Below, piece by piece: positions 1 through 9,493 of a stretch of DNA of 64,000 bases. Positions within the stretch are counted from its first letter, which is position 1; each line of letters begins with the position of its first letter. Under the pieces are notes generated by a model, which saw only the letters and a program-made list of their open reading frames with translations, made no database searches and was not told where the DNA came from. The DNA comes from Elizabethkingia meningoseptica_A (GTDB taxonomy: Bacteria; Bacteroidota; Bacteroidia; Flavobacteriales; Weeksellaceae): contig NZ_JBJDLK010000005.1 in the NCBI RefSeq assembly GCF_045762675.1, positions 186,001 through 250,000 on the forward strand, given 5' to 3'. The translations under genes and the position numbers were made by a program.

Positions 1-3000
1 TATAATCCATATCGATCTGGAAGTCATTACTGATTGCATTAAATACAGATGACAGGTTTTTAAATAACATATTATAACCTGTAGATACCGCAGCATTTCC
101 AATGGTAACACCGTCCAGCGAGGTTACGTTGAAACTATTCATAATAAGAACCGAACCAATCTGCTTAATTTTTTCATCTTCCGTGTTCAGCTTGGTTGCT
201 AAAGCTTCTTTAATCTGACTGGAAGCATCAGGCAGTATAATTCCCATTGCAATAGCTCCCTGGCGGTTCAGCTCCTGCATTTTATTCTTAATTTTAATCT
301 GAAGCTCAACATTGGTTGGCTGAAGTTTTCCTACATTCAGATACTCACCAAGATTGGTCACTACTCTGTAGTAATTTGCCACAATATTCAGATCCGGATT
401 CATAACGTTTCCGTCCCAGGATATATTACTTCCTTTTTCAATCTGGAATGTTCTTTCCAGGATCGCTTTGGAAACAAATGTACCGTTATCCACAGAATAC
501 ACGCCGTTCATATCCATTATTCCGGCACGATTCATATTAAACCTAAGGTTATTGGCCATACCTCGTACGCTTATGTTTCCTATATTATCTCCTACCAGTA
601 CATTTACCGTAGAATTTTTATCCACATCCAGTATCAGACCAATATTCATATTGGTTCCGCTATTCACTTTCTGCTCAATAGACACTTCTCCTGTTTTTTC
701 ATCTACTTTCAGGAACCTCAGCATTTTAAACTCTTCTACCGAAGCAGTAGTATTGGTATTCAGAGTAAATTCACTTCCTCCAAGTATCGATGCCTTGGCA
801 TCTATATTAAGTCTGGATACCGGACCCGAAACGTTGATAATCCCTTTTGCGGCTACCCTGCCCCAGAATGTATCAAAATCTTTCTGTGAAGTATTCAGTA
901 ATAATAAATCATCAGCTTGTATCAGAAGGTCAAGACCCATGGATGAAATTTTCTCAAAACTAATAGCCCCTGCAATTGTTCCTGAAGAGTTACTTCTGCC
1001 GTCGTTAATTTTAAGACCATCCAATAACACCAATCCTTTGGAAACAGGTATAACAGCATCTCCGAAGGTATAATCTACTCCTGTGAAGATAAATTTGAAC
1101 CCTAAGCCTGTCATCGCAATATTACCGGAATAATCGATATTATTAAGAGGTCCTGTTATCTGTAAATCTCCGTTTGCTTTACCTCTCAGATTGGTGAAAA
1201 TACTTTTCACAAATTCTCCGGTAAAGGCAACATTAAAATCTTTTAGCGAAGCTTTAAGGTCCAGTGTTGGTGATGCGGTATTGTTATTAATAGTTCCTGT
1301 AAGCTGCAGATTATTTTCTCCGAGTATTCCCGAAGAGGTAACACGTGCATCTACATCATATACATTTACAGTACTGCTGTTCTTGGCATTCAGCACCAAA
1401 TTACCTACATCCTGACCACTCATTTTAATATCGCTGATATTAACATCAATAATAGGCTGCAGGTCATTTTTATTCATTCTTATTTTAGCAGATCCGTTAG
1501 CAATTCCACGGATATCCATACTGTTTTCTCCGGGAAGGAATGCCAGTACTTTGGCCAGCTGGAGTTTATCCAGTAAAATCTCTGCGTCAAAATCTTTACC
1601 GCCTTTAAACGTTCCGTTCACCATGATGCTACTTTCGTCAGAGTATATCCGGAGATTATTTACCTGGAAGTCGCCTTGTTTTTTCCGGTAAACAATGGAA
1701 TGGTTCAACTCCGGAGAAGTATCTATATTCCAGGTATCTTTATTCAGTTTTACCGAAGTAGGATCAAATTTCAAGGCGATATCACCGTTTTCATTAGTGG
1801 TCTGATCCACATTGATTACATATTCTTTAAGATTGCCGGCAGCATCCTGCGAGATATTCCCTACTTTAAATACTGAAGCAATATGAAGTACTTTACCATT
1901 TTCATTGGTTCCTTTTACAGCAATATCCTTTATAACATTCTTACCATAATTAACTCTTTTGATATTCGCCAGTATCTGTTCCTGAGGCAATGATGTATTA
2001 ATCTTCAGGTGAATACTGTCTGCAACAGCACTATCTGTTACAACAGGTTTTTCATTCAGCTTATATTCAGGATTCAATTTTGCAAGTGCTACATCTGCCT
2101 CTTTAATGTCCTGTTTGCTGGTCATCACATATTTAAGACTCGGCACATCGGCATCCAGGATCAGATCATTTGTATCACCTCTGTAGCTTCCATTAACGTG
2201 AGCGCCGTTAGGAATATAAACGTCAGGCAGAAAATAGCTGACCAATTTCTGCTGTACATCAAATTCCAGTTCGAAATTCTGACCTTTATATAATCTTTTC
2301 GGCAGGTAACCCACCAATACGTTTCCTAATCCGCTTTGTACAATACTTCCCAAGTCTCCGAGATTGTAACGTCCTACAATTTTACCTTTTACAGCCCCCG
2401 GTGCATCCACATCTATAATCCGGTTGCCATTCTCGAAAAAGGCTTTAACATTTGCATTCGGAATCTCAAACTTCTGATCTGAGGAAGCAAATTTCATGTT
2501 CTCCAGATTAGCATCCAGATTCAGATCATTAATATCGGTCATGGAAATTTTACCCGTAAATATGCCACTTACACTGGCATTATTATTAGCATTATTTCCA
2601 AAGTAATTTAAATTGAGGTATTCTATTTCACTTCTTACATCTGCCTGAAGTCTTTTGGAACTAAAGTCAATCAGTCCCTTTACATTTCCTTTGGCCTGAT
2701 CATCATTAATTACAATAAGTCCGTTGTATTTTCTTTGTGCAAGTGTACCGTCAAGAGAAAGATTATGTACATCTTTTCCCATAATCTGAACCCTCTGAAT
2801 CTCGGATTTCGTTTGCAATGAAAGCGTATTCACATCAAATCCCTGTCCCTGAACATTAATATTCCCGGTAAGTAATCCAACTTCTTTACTTTTTGTAAAA
2901 GCGGTCACATTTAAATCCTTTACCAGAACATTTCCTACATACTTAGGCTCCTTGGCACTAAAATCAGATAATGTAAAGCTTTTTATTTCTGCCTGTCCAA

Positions 3001-4351
3001 TTCCCGTGATAAGGTTTCCACTTGCGATAACCCGGTGAGGATCAACATCCGCTTTTCCGTTGAATTTTATATTTTGAAAAACATCTGCAAAATTCCCCAT
3101 CTTTCCCGAAATAAATTTGGGAAGCATCGCCCGTAATTCAGGATAAGTAAAGTCTGCAGCGAGCTGATTCGTTGTAATATGAAACTTACCTTTAAGAATA
3201 TCCTTCACCTGCATTTCTGAAGTCTGAACTTTCACATTTCCGGATCGCACGAGAAAGTTATTCATCGTAAACTTATTAAGCGGGCCTTCCATTTTACCGG
3301 AGATATTAACCGGGACATAATTATCCCATCTGTTTACAAAATAGCTGATATCATAACCACTTATCTGACTTCCCAGTTTTAACTGCATATCCCATGCTAC
3401 TTTATTGGAAAAATCAGCAAAATGTGTTTTTTTATCCAGGTGCATGGTGAGATCACCCATTAATAAGGAATGATCTGTATTTAGCGTAAGGTCTTTAAAT
3501 TTCAGAGACTCCTTTGTTAAAGTAAAATCCGTAGAGAATGTTTCAACAAAATGTCGCTTTCCCCAACGCATCGTGTAGAAAGTCATATTATTGATTCTGG
3601 CACTTACATCAGGACCTTTTACTTTAAGAAGAGGTGCTGTTAAGTTAAAATGATCTGCTGTTAACCATTTCGATTCTTCACCGGTATGATTCTGATTAAC
3701 AATAGTAATTTTACTGTCCAGAATCTGAACTCTGGAACGAAGCTGGAAAATCGGCTTATTTCGATTTCTTGGTTTACCATCATCGAATTTACTGATAAAC
3801 CTGTTAAAATTATCGATAGAATCTCCCTTGTAGGTGATCACTTTAACATCCGCATTTTTCAGAGTCATCGACTCGAGACCTAACGTATTAGTCTTCCCCA
3901 GATCTAATAAGGAAAACCAGTCTGAACTGGCTCTGTATTCTCTTGCTTTTATGAAAGGAAATCCTTTATGGTCTTTAATCTCAAGACCTTCAATTGTGAT
4001 ATCTCCAAAAATATTAAGTGAAACATTTTTCTTTGAAATTTCAATCCCAAAATCTTTATTAAGGGATCCCAAAGCTTTTGTAGCCGCCCAGTCTTTGGTA
4101 ACAGGCAGACTTATAATAATAAAAAGCAGTCCTACAATGCCTAAGCCTATATAAAAAAGGTATAATAATAATTTTGCCCACCAGCTATAATGTGAAGCAT
4201 CCTCTATGGCCTGCTTCGCAACATCCTGCGCGAAATGTTCTGCTTCATCAACAGCTTTGGAGACCTTTTCTACAGTTTTATCTACAGCTTTTCCGATCTG
4301 CTTTTCAATCGGTTTTTCGTTATTGTCCTTATTATTCTCTAAATTTGCCAT
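1..4351 (-). CDS. tamB: TamB-like translocation/assembly protein (3' end off left edge)
   Basis: A continuous minus-strand reading frame runs from the ATG at 4349-4351 through the left edge; about 1450 residues are visible and the C-terminus is missing. The N-terminus is charged and Lys/Glu-rich, followed by one membrane anchor near residues 38-62 (WWAKLLLYLFYIGLGIVGLL), then a long beta-rich AsmA/TamB-type repeat region with many DLNVTAF- or GNINVQG-like strands and a C-terminal DUF490/TamB-type section. Known TamB proteins are inner-membrane-anchored periplasmic bridges involved in outer-membrane protein or lipid traffic. The start lies 2 bp from the divergent tsaD start, so the two promoters must sit inside each other's coding sequence. 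Assignment to the family is firm; the precise cargo is not known. Confidence 0.85.
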   Translation of the reverse strand, partial: MANLENNKDNNEKPIEKQIGKAVDKTVEKVSKAVDEAEHFAQDVAKQAIEDASHYSWWAKLLLYLFYIGLGIVGLLFIIISLPVTKDWAATKALGSLNKDFGIEISKKNVSLNIFGDITIEGLEIKDHKGFPFIKAREYRASSDWFSLLDLGKTNTLGLESMTLKNADVKVITYKGDSIDNFNRFISKFDDGKPRNRNKPIFQLRSRVQILDSKITIVNQNHTGEESKWLTADHFNLTAPLLKVKGPDVSARINNMTFYTMRWGKRHFVETFSTDFTLTKESLKFKDLTLNTDHSLLMGDLTMHLDKKTHFADFSNKVAWDMQLKLGSQISGYDISYFVNRWDNYVPVNISGKMEGPLNKFTMNNFLVRSGNVKVQTSEMQVKDILKGKFHITTNQLAADFTYPELRAMLPKFISGKMGNFADVFQNIKFNGKADVDPHRVIASGNLITGIGQAEIKSFTLSDFSAKEPKYVGNVLVKDLNVTAFTKSKEVGLLTGNINVQGQGFDVNTLSLQTKSEIQRVQIMGKDVHNLSLDGTLAQRKYNGLIVINDDQAKGNVKGLIDFSSKRLQADVRSEIEYLNLNYFGNNANNNASVSGIFTGKISMTDINDLNLDANLENMKFASSDQKFEIPNANVKAFFENGNRIIDVDAPGAVKGKIVGRYNLGDLGSIVQSGLGNVLVGYLPKRLYKGQNFELEFDVQQKLVSYFLPDVYIPNGAHVNGSYRGDTNDLILDADVPSLKYVMTSKQDIKEADVALAKLNPEYKLNEKPVVTDSAVADSIHLKINTSLPQEQILANIKRVNYGKNVIKDIAVKGTNENGKVLHIASVFKVGNISQDAAGNLKEYVINVDQTTNENGDIALKFDPTSVKLNKDTWNIDTSPELNHSIVYRKKQGDFQVNNLRIYSDESSIMVNGTFKGGKDFDAEILLDKLQLAKVLAFLPGENSMDIRGIANGSAKIRMNKNDLQPIIDVNISDIKMSGQDVGNLVLNAKNSSTVNVYDVDARVTSSGILGENNLQLTGTINNNTASPTLDLKASLKDFNVAFTGEFVKSIFTNLRGKANGDLQITGPLNNIDYSGNIAMTGLGFKFIFTGVDYTFGDAVIPVSKGLVLLDGLKINDGRSNSSGTIAGAISFEKISSMGLDLLIQADDLLLLNTSQKDFDTFWGRVAAKGIINVSGPVSRLNIDAKASILGGSEFTLNTNTTASVEEFKMLRFLKVDEKTGEVSIEQKVNSGTNMNIGLILDVDKNSTVNVLVGDNIGNISVRGMANNLRFNMNRAGIMDMNGVYSVDNGTFVSKAILERTFQIEKGSNISWDGNVMNPDLNIVANYYRVVTNLGEYLNVGKLQPTNVELQIKIKNKMQELNRQGAIAMGIILPDASSQIKEALATKLNTEDEKIKQIGSVLIMNSFNVTSLDGVTIGNAAVSTGYNMLFKNLSSVFNAISNDFQIDMDY

Positions 4352-4353
4352 CT

Positions 4354-5370
4354 ATGAGCAAGTCTGTTATTTTAGGTATTGAGTCTTCATGTGACGACAC
4401 GTCTGCTGCTGTCATACAGGGAAATGCTATTTTATCCAACATCGCTGCCAGCCAGAAAATCCATCTGGAATATGGCGGAGTTGTTCCGGAGCTGGCTTCC
4501 CGTGCGCATCAACAAAATATTATCCCGGTTGTACATCAGGCACTCAACCAAGCAAATATACAACAAAATGAAATTTGTGCCATAGGTTTTACCAGAGGTC
4601 CCGGACTTTTAGGATCACTTCTTGTAGGAACTTCTTTTGCAAAATCACTGGCCATGTCGCTGGATGTACCATTAATAGAAGTAAATCATTTACAAGCACA
4701 TATCCTTGCACATTTTATTGAGGATGCAAATCCCAAGCCACCTCAGTTTCCTTTTATCTGCCTAACCGTAAGCGGTGGCCATACTCTTATTGTTCTGGTG
4801 AAGGATTATTTTGATATGGAAATTCTGGGACGGACGATAGATGATGCAGCTGGTGAAGCTTTTGATAAAATTGGTAAGATTATGGATCTGGATTATCCTG
4901 CAGGTCCGATTATAGATAAACTTGCTGCTGAAGGAGATGAAAATGCATTTCAGTTTAGTAAACCCAAACTGGAAGGATATGATTATTCTTTCAGCGGGGT
5001 TAAAACATCTGTACTTTATTTTATACAAAAGGAGGTAAAGAAAAATCCACAGTTTATACAGGAAAACCTCAATAATTTATGTGCATCAGTACAAAAAAGC
5101 ATTATCGACATCCTGTTGAAAAAACTGGAAAAAGCTGCTGATGATTATAATATTAAAGAAATTGCTATTGCAGGTGGAGTATCTGCAAACTCAAAGCTCA
5201 GAAGTTCTTTAAAACTACTTTCTGAGAAAAAGGGCTGGAATTATTATATTCCGAAATTTGAGTATACGACAGACAACGCGGCTATGATCGCTATGGTTGC
5301 AAAATTAAAATATGAAAAAGGAGAATTTACCGATCTGAAAACAACAGCGACTGCAAAATATGATCTTTAA
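4354..5370 (+). CDS. tsaD: tRNA N6-adenosine threonylcarbamoyltransferase TsaD
   Basis: The 338-residue protein starts at the ATG 4354 (MSKSVILGIESSCDDTSAAV). The open frame extends 60 codons upstream, but that part is antisense to tamB and has no family similarity. ASKHA-fold signatures are visible: GIESSCDDT at the N-terminus, the metal-binding HLQAH segment (residues ~110-114), the SGGHT motif near 138, DDAAGEAFDK near 163-172, and the C-terminal YTTDNAAMIA. TsaD transfers the threonylcarbamoyl group to A37 of ANN-decoding tRNAs together with TsaB and TsaE. Length and motifs are typical of the family and the gene appears intact. It is divergent from tamB with a 2-bp gap. Confidence 0.97.
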   Translation: MSKSVILGIESSCDDTSAAVIQGNAILSNIAASQKIHLEYGGVVPELASRAHQQNIIPVVHQALNQANIQQNEICAIGFTRGPGLLGSLLVGTSFAKSLAMSLDVPLIEVNHLQAHILAHFIEDANPKPPQFPFICLTVSGGHTLIVLVKDYFDMEILGRTIDDAAGEAFDKIGKIMDLDYPAGPIIDKLAAEGDENAFQFSKPKLEGYDYSFSGVKTSVLYFIQKEVKKNPQFIQENLNNLCASVQKSIIDILLKKLEKAADDYNIKEIAIAGGVSANSKLRSSLKLLSEKKGWNYYIPKFEYTTDNAAMIAMVAKLKYEKGEFTDLKTTATAKYDL

Positions 5371-5416
5371 ACTCTTTTATATATTTGGTTAATTGTGTAA
5401 TCGTAAAATTGTTATT

Positions 5417-5590
5417 ATGTACCAATTTTATTTTGAAAAACTTGAAGTTTGGCAAAATGCCAAAAATTTATCAGTTACTATTTATCAATTAACTTCAAAT
5501 TTCCCAGAAAAAGAACGTTTCGGATTAGTTTCTCAAATGAACAATAGAGCATATCGCCAATCAATTAAATTCTCTCGAAAAGAAGTTTAA
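5417..5590 (+). pseudogene. Decayed four-helix-bundle (S23/TIGR02436-type) protein remnant
   Basis: The 57-residue frame from ATG 5417 begins exactly like the S23 four-helix-bundle family (FYFEKLEVWQNAKNLS, then FPEKERFGLVSQMN). It then loses the family sequence after residue ~43 and stops. Intact members run ~115-125 residues and continue with a conserved R-A-x-S-I-x-x-N-I-A-E-G stretch. Here only a fragment (IANQ) is seen in the +1 frame near 5558, so a frameshift plus deletion is likely. It sits between tsaD and rsmE. These proteins were first noted inside 23S rRNA intervening sequences and occur widely as free-standing genes; their role is unclear. Confidence 0.7.
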
Positions 5591-5640
5591 TATACCACAA
5601 TAATTAACGATTACACAAATCAACATATACACCGTTTTCT

Positions 5641-6336
5641 ATGAAACTTTTTTACGGAAATATTACAGAAAATCTTGTTCAGATTCATGAAGATGATCAA
5701 CAGCACATCAGCAAAGTATTGCGGATGCGTGAAGGGGAAGAGCTTTCTGTTACAAATGGTGAGGGTGCAGTTGCACACGGAAAGCTTTATTTTGAAGGAA
5801 AAAAAGTTTTGCTGGATGTAACAGCGCTGCAATTGGAAACCCCTGACTTCCCACACAAACTGCATATTGCTATAGCACCTACAAAGAACATTGATCGTAC
5901 AGAGTTTTTTGTTGAGAAGGCAACTGAAATGGGTGTATCGGAAATCAGCTTTTTACTTACTGAAAAAACTGAGCGTAAAAACCTGAATATTGATAAAATA
6001 AGAAAACAGGCTATTGCGGCTTCAAAGCAAAGTCTGCGCTTTCATTTTCCAAAAGTTAATGACCTGACTAAAATAGCTGATTTTCTACAAAATGCTAATC
6101 CTGATCATACTTATGTTGCACATTGTCACTCAGAGCTGGAAAGGCAGGATATTACCCAGATTAAAATCAATAAAGATATCTGCTTCCTTATTGGTCCGGA
6201 AGGAGATTTCAGCCTGAAAGAAATCCAGATGCTTAAACAAATGCAAATTAAAGCGGTAAGCCTTGGTCCACAACGCCTGCGCACAGAAACTGCCGGTGTA
6301 TTTGCGGCAGCATGGAGCTATGAAAAAATGTTTTAA
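5641..6336 (+). CDS. rsmE: 16S rRNA (uracil-1498 N3)-methyltransferase RsmE
   Basis: The 231-residue protein has an N-terminal PUA-like domain (DDQQHISKVLRMREGEEL, residues ~18-35) and a C-terminal SPOUT methyltransferase knot (FLIGPEGDFSLKEI near 183-196 and SLGPQRLRTETAG near 210-222). The last two motifs bind S-adenosylmethionine in this family. RsmE methylates U1498 of 16S rRNA in the assembled 30S subunit. Length matches the family (~230-245 aa). It is followed by a convergent methyltransferase gene of the same SPOUT superfamily, with only 48 bp between the two stops and no obvious terminator hairpin. Confidence 0.95.
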   Translation: MKLFYGNITENLVQIHEDDQQHISKVLRMREGEELSVTNGEGAVAHGKLYFEGKKVLLDVTALQLETPDFPHKLHIAIAPTKNIDRTEFFVEKATEMGVSEISFLLTEKTERKNLNIDKIRKQAIAASKQSLRFHFPKVNDLTKIADFLQNANPDHTYVAHCHSELERQDITQIKINKDICFLIGPEGDFSLKEIQMLKQMQIKAVSLGPQRLRTETAGVFAAAWSYEKMF

Positions 6337-6384
6337 TTGTAATAAAAATGTTTGAATTACAGGCTTATTTTCTGAATGTAAAAT

Positions 6385-7068
6385 TTAGAAAGAAGCTTCC
6401 AGATTATGATTTTTCAGATAATGCTGTAAAACTTCTTCTCCGGAACGGGTACTGTTCACTGCCCAGCGTATTTTCATAGCCAGCTTTTTTTCATCTGAAA
6501 GCTTGTAATCTATATCCGATTTCAGTAGCTTCTGCTTCATTTCATACATACATATCGCCGCAGCTACAGAAACATTAAAACTCTGGGTAAAACCATACAT
6601 TGGAATAATCAGTGTTTCATCCGCAAAATCCAGAACTTCCTGAGACACCCCTTCCATTTCGGTTCCAAATACCAATGCTACCGGTTCTTTAAGATCGTAT
6701 TCAGGTAAGGAGACAGCATTATTTTCAGGAGAAACCGCCAGTATCTTATATCCTTTATCACGGATCTTTTGTAATGAAGACAATTCTTTTGGCATTTTAT
6801 CTACCTGCATCCAGGTATCAGCACCACGGGCAACACGGGTATTGGGGTTAAAGACATTCTCTTCTTCGAGGGCAGCTATTTTATGAAAACCACATGCTTC
6901 TACTGAACGAATGATAGCTGCCGCATTCCGGAACTGATAAATATTTTCTAACACAGGCAACACAAAATCAGAACTTTCCTCTGCATATTTTTCAATTTTC
7001 GACAAACGTTCTTCAGTAAGAAAGCCCGTCATATACTCATAGATTTCTTGGTATTGCTGGATATTCAT
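6385..7068 (-). CDS. trmH: TrmH/SpoU-family RNA 2'-O-methyltransferase
   Basis: The 227-residue protein shows the three SpoU motifs: NIYQFRNAAAIIRSVEACG near residues 42-60, VALVFGTEMEGVS near 128-140, and FTQSFNVSVAAAICMYEM near 158-175. The arginine in motif 1 (NAAAIIRS) is the usual catalytic residue, and the asparagine of SFNVSVA is also conserved. There is no N-terminal ribosomal-protein-like substrate domain, so it resembles the short tRNA (Gm18) methyltransferase TrmH rather than RlmB. Substrate choice cannot be read from the sequence alone. It starts 13 nt after the stop of the upstream minus-strand gene (7082-8242) and is probably co-transcribed with it. Confidence 0.82.
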   Translation of the reverse strand: MNIQQYQEIYEYMTGFLTEERLSKIEKYAEESSDFVLPVLENIYQFRNAAAIIRSVEACGFHKIAALEEENVFNPNTRVARGADTWMQVDKMPKELSSLQKIRDKGYKILAVSPENNAVSLPEYDLKEPVALVFGTEMEGVSQEVLDFADETLIIPMYGFTQSFNVSVAAAICMYEMKQKLLKSDIDYKLSDEKKLAMKIRWAVNSTRSGEEVLQHYLKNHNLEASF

Positions 7069-7081
7069 GCCTCAAAATTAC

Positions 7082-8242
7082 TTATTTCCTGTCAATAAAA
7101 CGTTGTTCTTCCTCGGAAAGCAAAACACGCGTTTCTTTAGTTTCGTCAACCGGAATATTTTTCCAAAGTTTTTTATCAAAATCTATTTTATTGGCCAAAC
7201 CTTTTCGGGCTGATGCAAAAAACTTCCGGAATGTAATTTCACGATCAAAGGTTCCTTCATGTTTTTTATCATCATAAAACATATAATATTCACCTGAAGC
7301 ATGTGCATAAGAAGGAACATATTTTCCGTCTACTTTATAAAAATCAAAAATTACCTCCCCATTTGTCGTCATATAATGGTAATCTTCATTTGCTTCATTT
7401 TTGGTTCTGAACGGCGAAACTTCACTCTGGTCATAATTCATTTCATAATGTGTAATAACTTTATCCTTCTTATTATAAGTAAAGTAGCCGGAATTGGTTA
7501 CTTTGTATTTTGGTGAAAACATTTTAAACGATATAGTCATAATATCATCATCTTCATCGATTATTTTGCCATCAATCTTTGAATCTTTCATTCTTACAAA
7601 CTTATCCAGTTTCCCCAATGTGAAATCAAAAAACATATCCCCTATAAAATCTTTTGAACTATCCAGACTCGAACCATTAAAAGAGGTATTATTCTCAATG
7701 GATTTAAAGTATTTAATTCTGTTAAGACTCAGCTGTATAAATGAATCATAATCTTTTCTACGAACATATACCGGATGGTATCTGTTATCTAATGACCAGA
7801 AACCAACATCTGCTACCACCAGCATACTCATCTCCCCGTTGCGGGTATTCTTTTGTTTATAAACCGCTTCATATACCGAAGGCTTTGTATAATACAGTTT
7901 ATTATAATTTTTATAAAGAGTTTTAATAAGACCGGCAATATTATTATAACTTCTTATCTGCACTTCTCTTATCTCTCTTACGCGGGGTTTTAGTTTAACA
8001 ATACTTGTATAACTCTTTAATACCATTTGCTGATAATTTCCTGCGTACACTTCTATATTGACCGCATTATCCGGAACAAGAACTTTTCCATCGTCATTGG
8101 TATAAAAAATTTCATTATCAAATGAAATTCTTGCATGTATAAGAGGTTTTCCGTCTACTGCATCCTGTATACGCATCACTTTGGTATTTTGAGAATAAAA
8201 TAAACTAGATAACAACAAAAAAAGAAAATAATAAATTTTCAT
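7082..8242 (-). CDS. Secreted protein with carboxypeptidase-regulatory-like N-domain
   Basis: The 386-residue protein begins with a signal peptide (MKIYYFLFLLLSSLFYSQ, cleavage near 18). A short beta-sandwich follows that resembles the carboxypeptidase-regulatory-like or CNA-B fold of Bacteroidota (IQDAVDGKPLIHARISF, TNDDGKVLVP). The remainder, residues ~95-386, is a beta-rich region with many aromatic residues and no recognised catalytic motif. Proteins of this shape are common secreted or outer-membrane-associated proteins of unknown function in flavobacteria. It is transcribed toward the trmH-like gene. No function is assigned. Confidence 0.75.
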   Translation of the reverse strand: MKIYYFLFLLLSSLFYSQNTKVMRIQDAVDGKPLIHARISFDNEIFYTNDDGKVLVPDNAVNIEVYAGNYQQMVLKSYTSIVKLKPRVREIREVQIRSYNNIAGLIKTLYKNYNKLYYTKPSVYEAVYKQKNTRNGEMSMLVVADVGFWSLDNRYHPVYVRRKDYDSFIQLSLNRIKYFKSIENNTSFNGSSLDSSKDFIGDMFFDFTLGKLDKFVRMKDSKIDGKIIDEDDDIMTISFKMFSPKYKVTNSGYFTYNKKDKVITHYEMNYDQSEVSPFRTKNEANEDYHYMTTNGEVIFDFYKVDGKYVPSYAHASGEYYMFYDDKKHEGTFDREITFRKFFASARKGLANKIDFDKKLWKNIPVDETKETRVLLSEEEQRFIDRK

Positions 8243-8320
8243 AGGGATGATTTTAGGTGTTTATAGTATAAAATAAATCATTTTTAAGATTCAAAACTCA
8301 TATTTTACCATAATTTAATG

Positions 8321-8328
8321 TAATTTTG
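8321..8328 (+). promoter_or_regulatory. Bacteroidota -7 promoter element of the asparaginase gene
   Basis: TAATTTTG matches the Bacteroidota -7 consensus TAnnTTTG and ends 5 bp before the ATG at 8334. If functional it would start transcription at about the start codon, giving a leaderless mRNA. No clear -33 TTTG is seen at the right distance, so confidence is limited. Confidence 0.4.
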
Positions 8329-8333
8329 AATTT

Positions 8334-9359
8334 ATGAAGCGCAAAGTACTCATTATTTATACAGGCGGCACCATCGGAATGGAAAAAGATTATGAAAGCG
8401 GAAGTCTTAAAGCTTTTGATTTTTCAACTATTGCCAACCGTATTCCGGAAATTAATTTACTGGATTGTGATGTAACACTTAGTCAGTTTTCTACACCTCT
8501 TGACTCTTCAGATGTAGGTCCTGAACACTGGGCTGCTATTGCGCAGATTATTAAAGAAAATTATGAAGATTATTCAGGCTTTCTTATTCTTCATGGTACC
8601 GATACGATGGCTTATACTGCATCGGCACTTAGTTTTATGCTGAAAGGATTGCGTAAACCTGTTATTCTTACAGGTTCCCAGCTGCCTATTGGTGACTTAA
8701 GAACTGATGCTAAAGAAAATCTTTTAACCAGCTTATATTACGCCAGTTTTTATGATGGTGATGAGGCTGTAATTCAAGAAGTTGCTTTGTATTTTGAATA
8801 CAAACTTTTGCGTGGAAATCGTTGTATAAAGGCCAGTGCAGAAAATTTTGATGCTTTCAAAACCCCAAATTATCCAATACTCGGGCAATCCGGTGTGAAT
8901 CTGGAAGCTGACCGGAACATCTTGTACCGCGCACCAAAACATGAAAAATTTGAAGTTGATACTTATATTTCAAAAAAGGTTTTTCTGATCTGGATATTCC
9001 CGGGAATGAATCTTAATGAGCTGGAAATTTTTGTAAAGTCATCAGAAATAAAAGTATTAATCCTTCGTGTTTTTGGATCCGGCACCTTCTTTTCCGATAA
9101 AAAAACAGAAGAAATCCTTCTTAATATCAGATCCTACGGAGCTGAAATTGTTATTATTTCTCAGTGTATTTCCGGAGAAATTTCTATTGGTAAATATGAT
9201 AACAGTAATATCTTCAAACGTATCGGAGCAATCAGCGGAAGTGATCTGACTGCAGAAAGTGCATTAACCAAAGCTATGCACCTTATAGAGAATCCTCAGT
9301 ATACGGAAGATTTCAAAACTTTGTTCCAAAAAAATTTAAGAGGAGAAATGTCAAATTAA
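8334..9359 (+). CDS. ansA: Type I (cytoplasmic) L-asparaginase
   Basis: The 341-residue protein carries both threonine-containing asparaginase signatures: IYTGGTIGM (residues 8-16, nucleophile Thr) and GFLILHGTDTMAYTASAL (near 81-98, with the second Thr and Asp). It has no signal peptide, which fits the type I cytoplasmic enzyme that hydrolyses L-asparagine to aspartate and ammonia. Length (335-345 aa) is typical. The gene ends 43 bp upstream of tRNA-Ser and has no apparent terminator before it, but a separate promoter for the tRNA lies in the gap. Confidence 0.93.
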   Translation: MKRKVLIIYTGGTIGMEKDYESGSLKAFDFSTIANRIPEINLLDCDVTLSQFSTPLDSSDVGPEHWAAIAQIIKENYEDYSGFLILHGTDTMAYTASALSFMLKGLRKPVILTGSQLPIGDLRTDAKENLLTSLYYASFYDGDEAVIQEVALYFEYKLLRGNRCIKASAENFDAFKTPNYPILGQSGVNLEADRNILYRAPKHEKFEVDTYISKKVFLIWIFPGMNLNELEIFVKSSEIKVLILRVFGSGTFFSDKKTEEILLNIRSYGAEIVIISQCISGEISIGKYDNSNIFKRIGAISGSDLTAESALTKAMHLIENPQYTEDFKTLFQKNLRGEMSN

Positions 9360-9391
9360 TTTGTGAAAACCAAACATAAACCCTATTTTTG
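9360..9391 (+). promoter_or_regulatory. Promoter of tRNA-Ser
   Basis: A -33-type TTTG at 9360-9363 is separated by 20 bp from TATTTTTG at 9384-9391, which matches TAnnTTTG. The expected start is a few bases before the tRNA at 9403. This is the best-formed Bacteroidota promoter in the window. Confidence 0.65.
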
Positions 9392-9402
9392 CAACCGCAA
9401 TT

Positions 9403-9490
9403 AGAGAGGTGGCCGAGTGGTCGAAGGCGCACGCCTGGAAAGTGTGTATACTCCAAAAGGGTATCGAGGGTTCGAATCCCTTCCTCTCTG
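9403..9490 (+). tRNA. tRNA-Ser (anticodon GGA)
   Basis: An 88-nt class II tRNA. The acceptor stem AGAGAGG (9403-9409) pairs with CCTCTCT (9483-9489), with discriminator G at 9490. The D-arm (GGCCGAGTGGTCGAAGGC), anticodon stem CACGC/GTGTG, loop CTGGAAA with anticodon GGA at 9437-9439, a long variable arm and the T-loop GTTCGAATC are all present. No CCA is encoded. Its 3' end is the integration target of the element that follows; the inserted copy restores the tRNA sequence. Confidence 0.97.
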
Positions 9491-9491
9491 C
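9477..9491 (+). repeat. Left attachment-site core (attL) within tRNA-Ser
   Basis: TCCCTTCCTCTCTGC covers the T-arm end, acceptor 3' strand and one base beyond, and is repeated exactly at 28541-28555. This is the classic position for tyrosine-recombinase crossover in a tRNA gene. Confidence 0.88.
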
Positions 9492-9493
9492 TA

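Noticed and set aside
468..4154. Several plus-strand frames of 65-200 codons
   Set aside because: They lie antisense to the long continuous tamB frame and have no domain or ribosome-binding support.
4174..4353. 60-codon N-terminal extension of tsaD
   Set aside because: It overlaps tamB in antisense, and the family start MSKSVILGIESSCDDT is at 4354.
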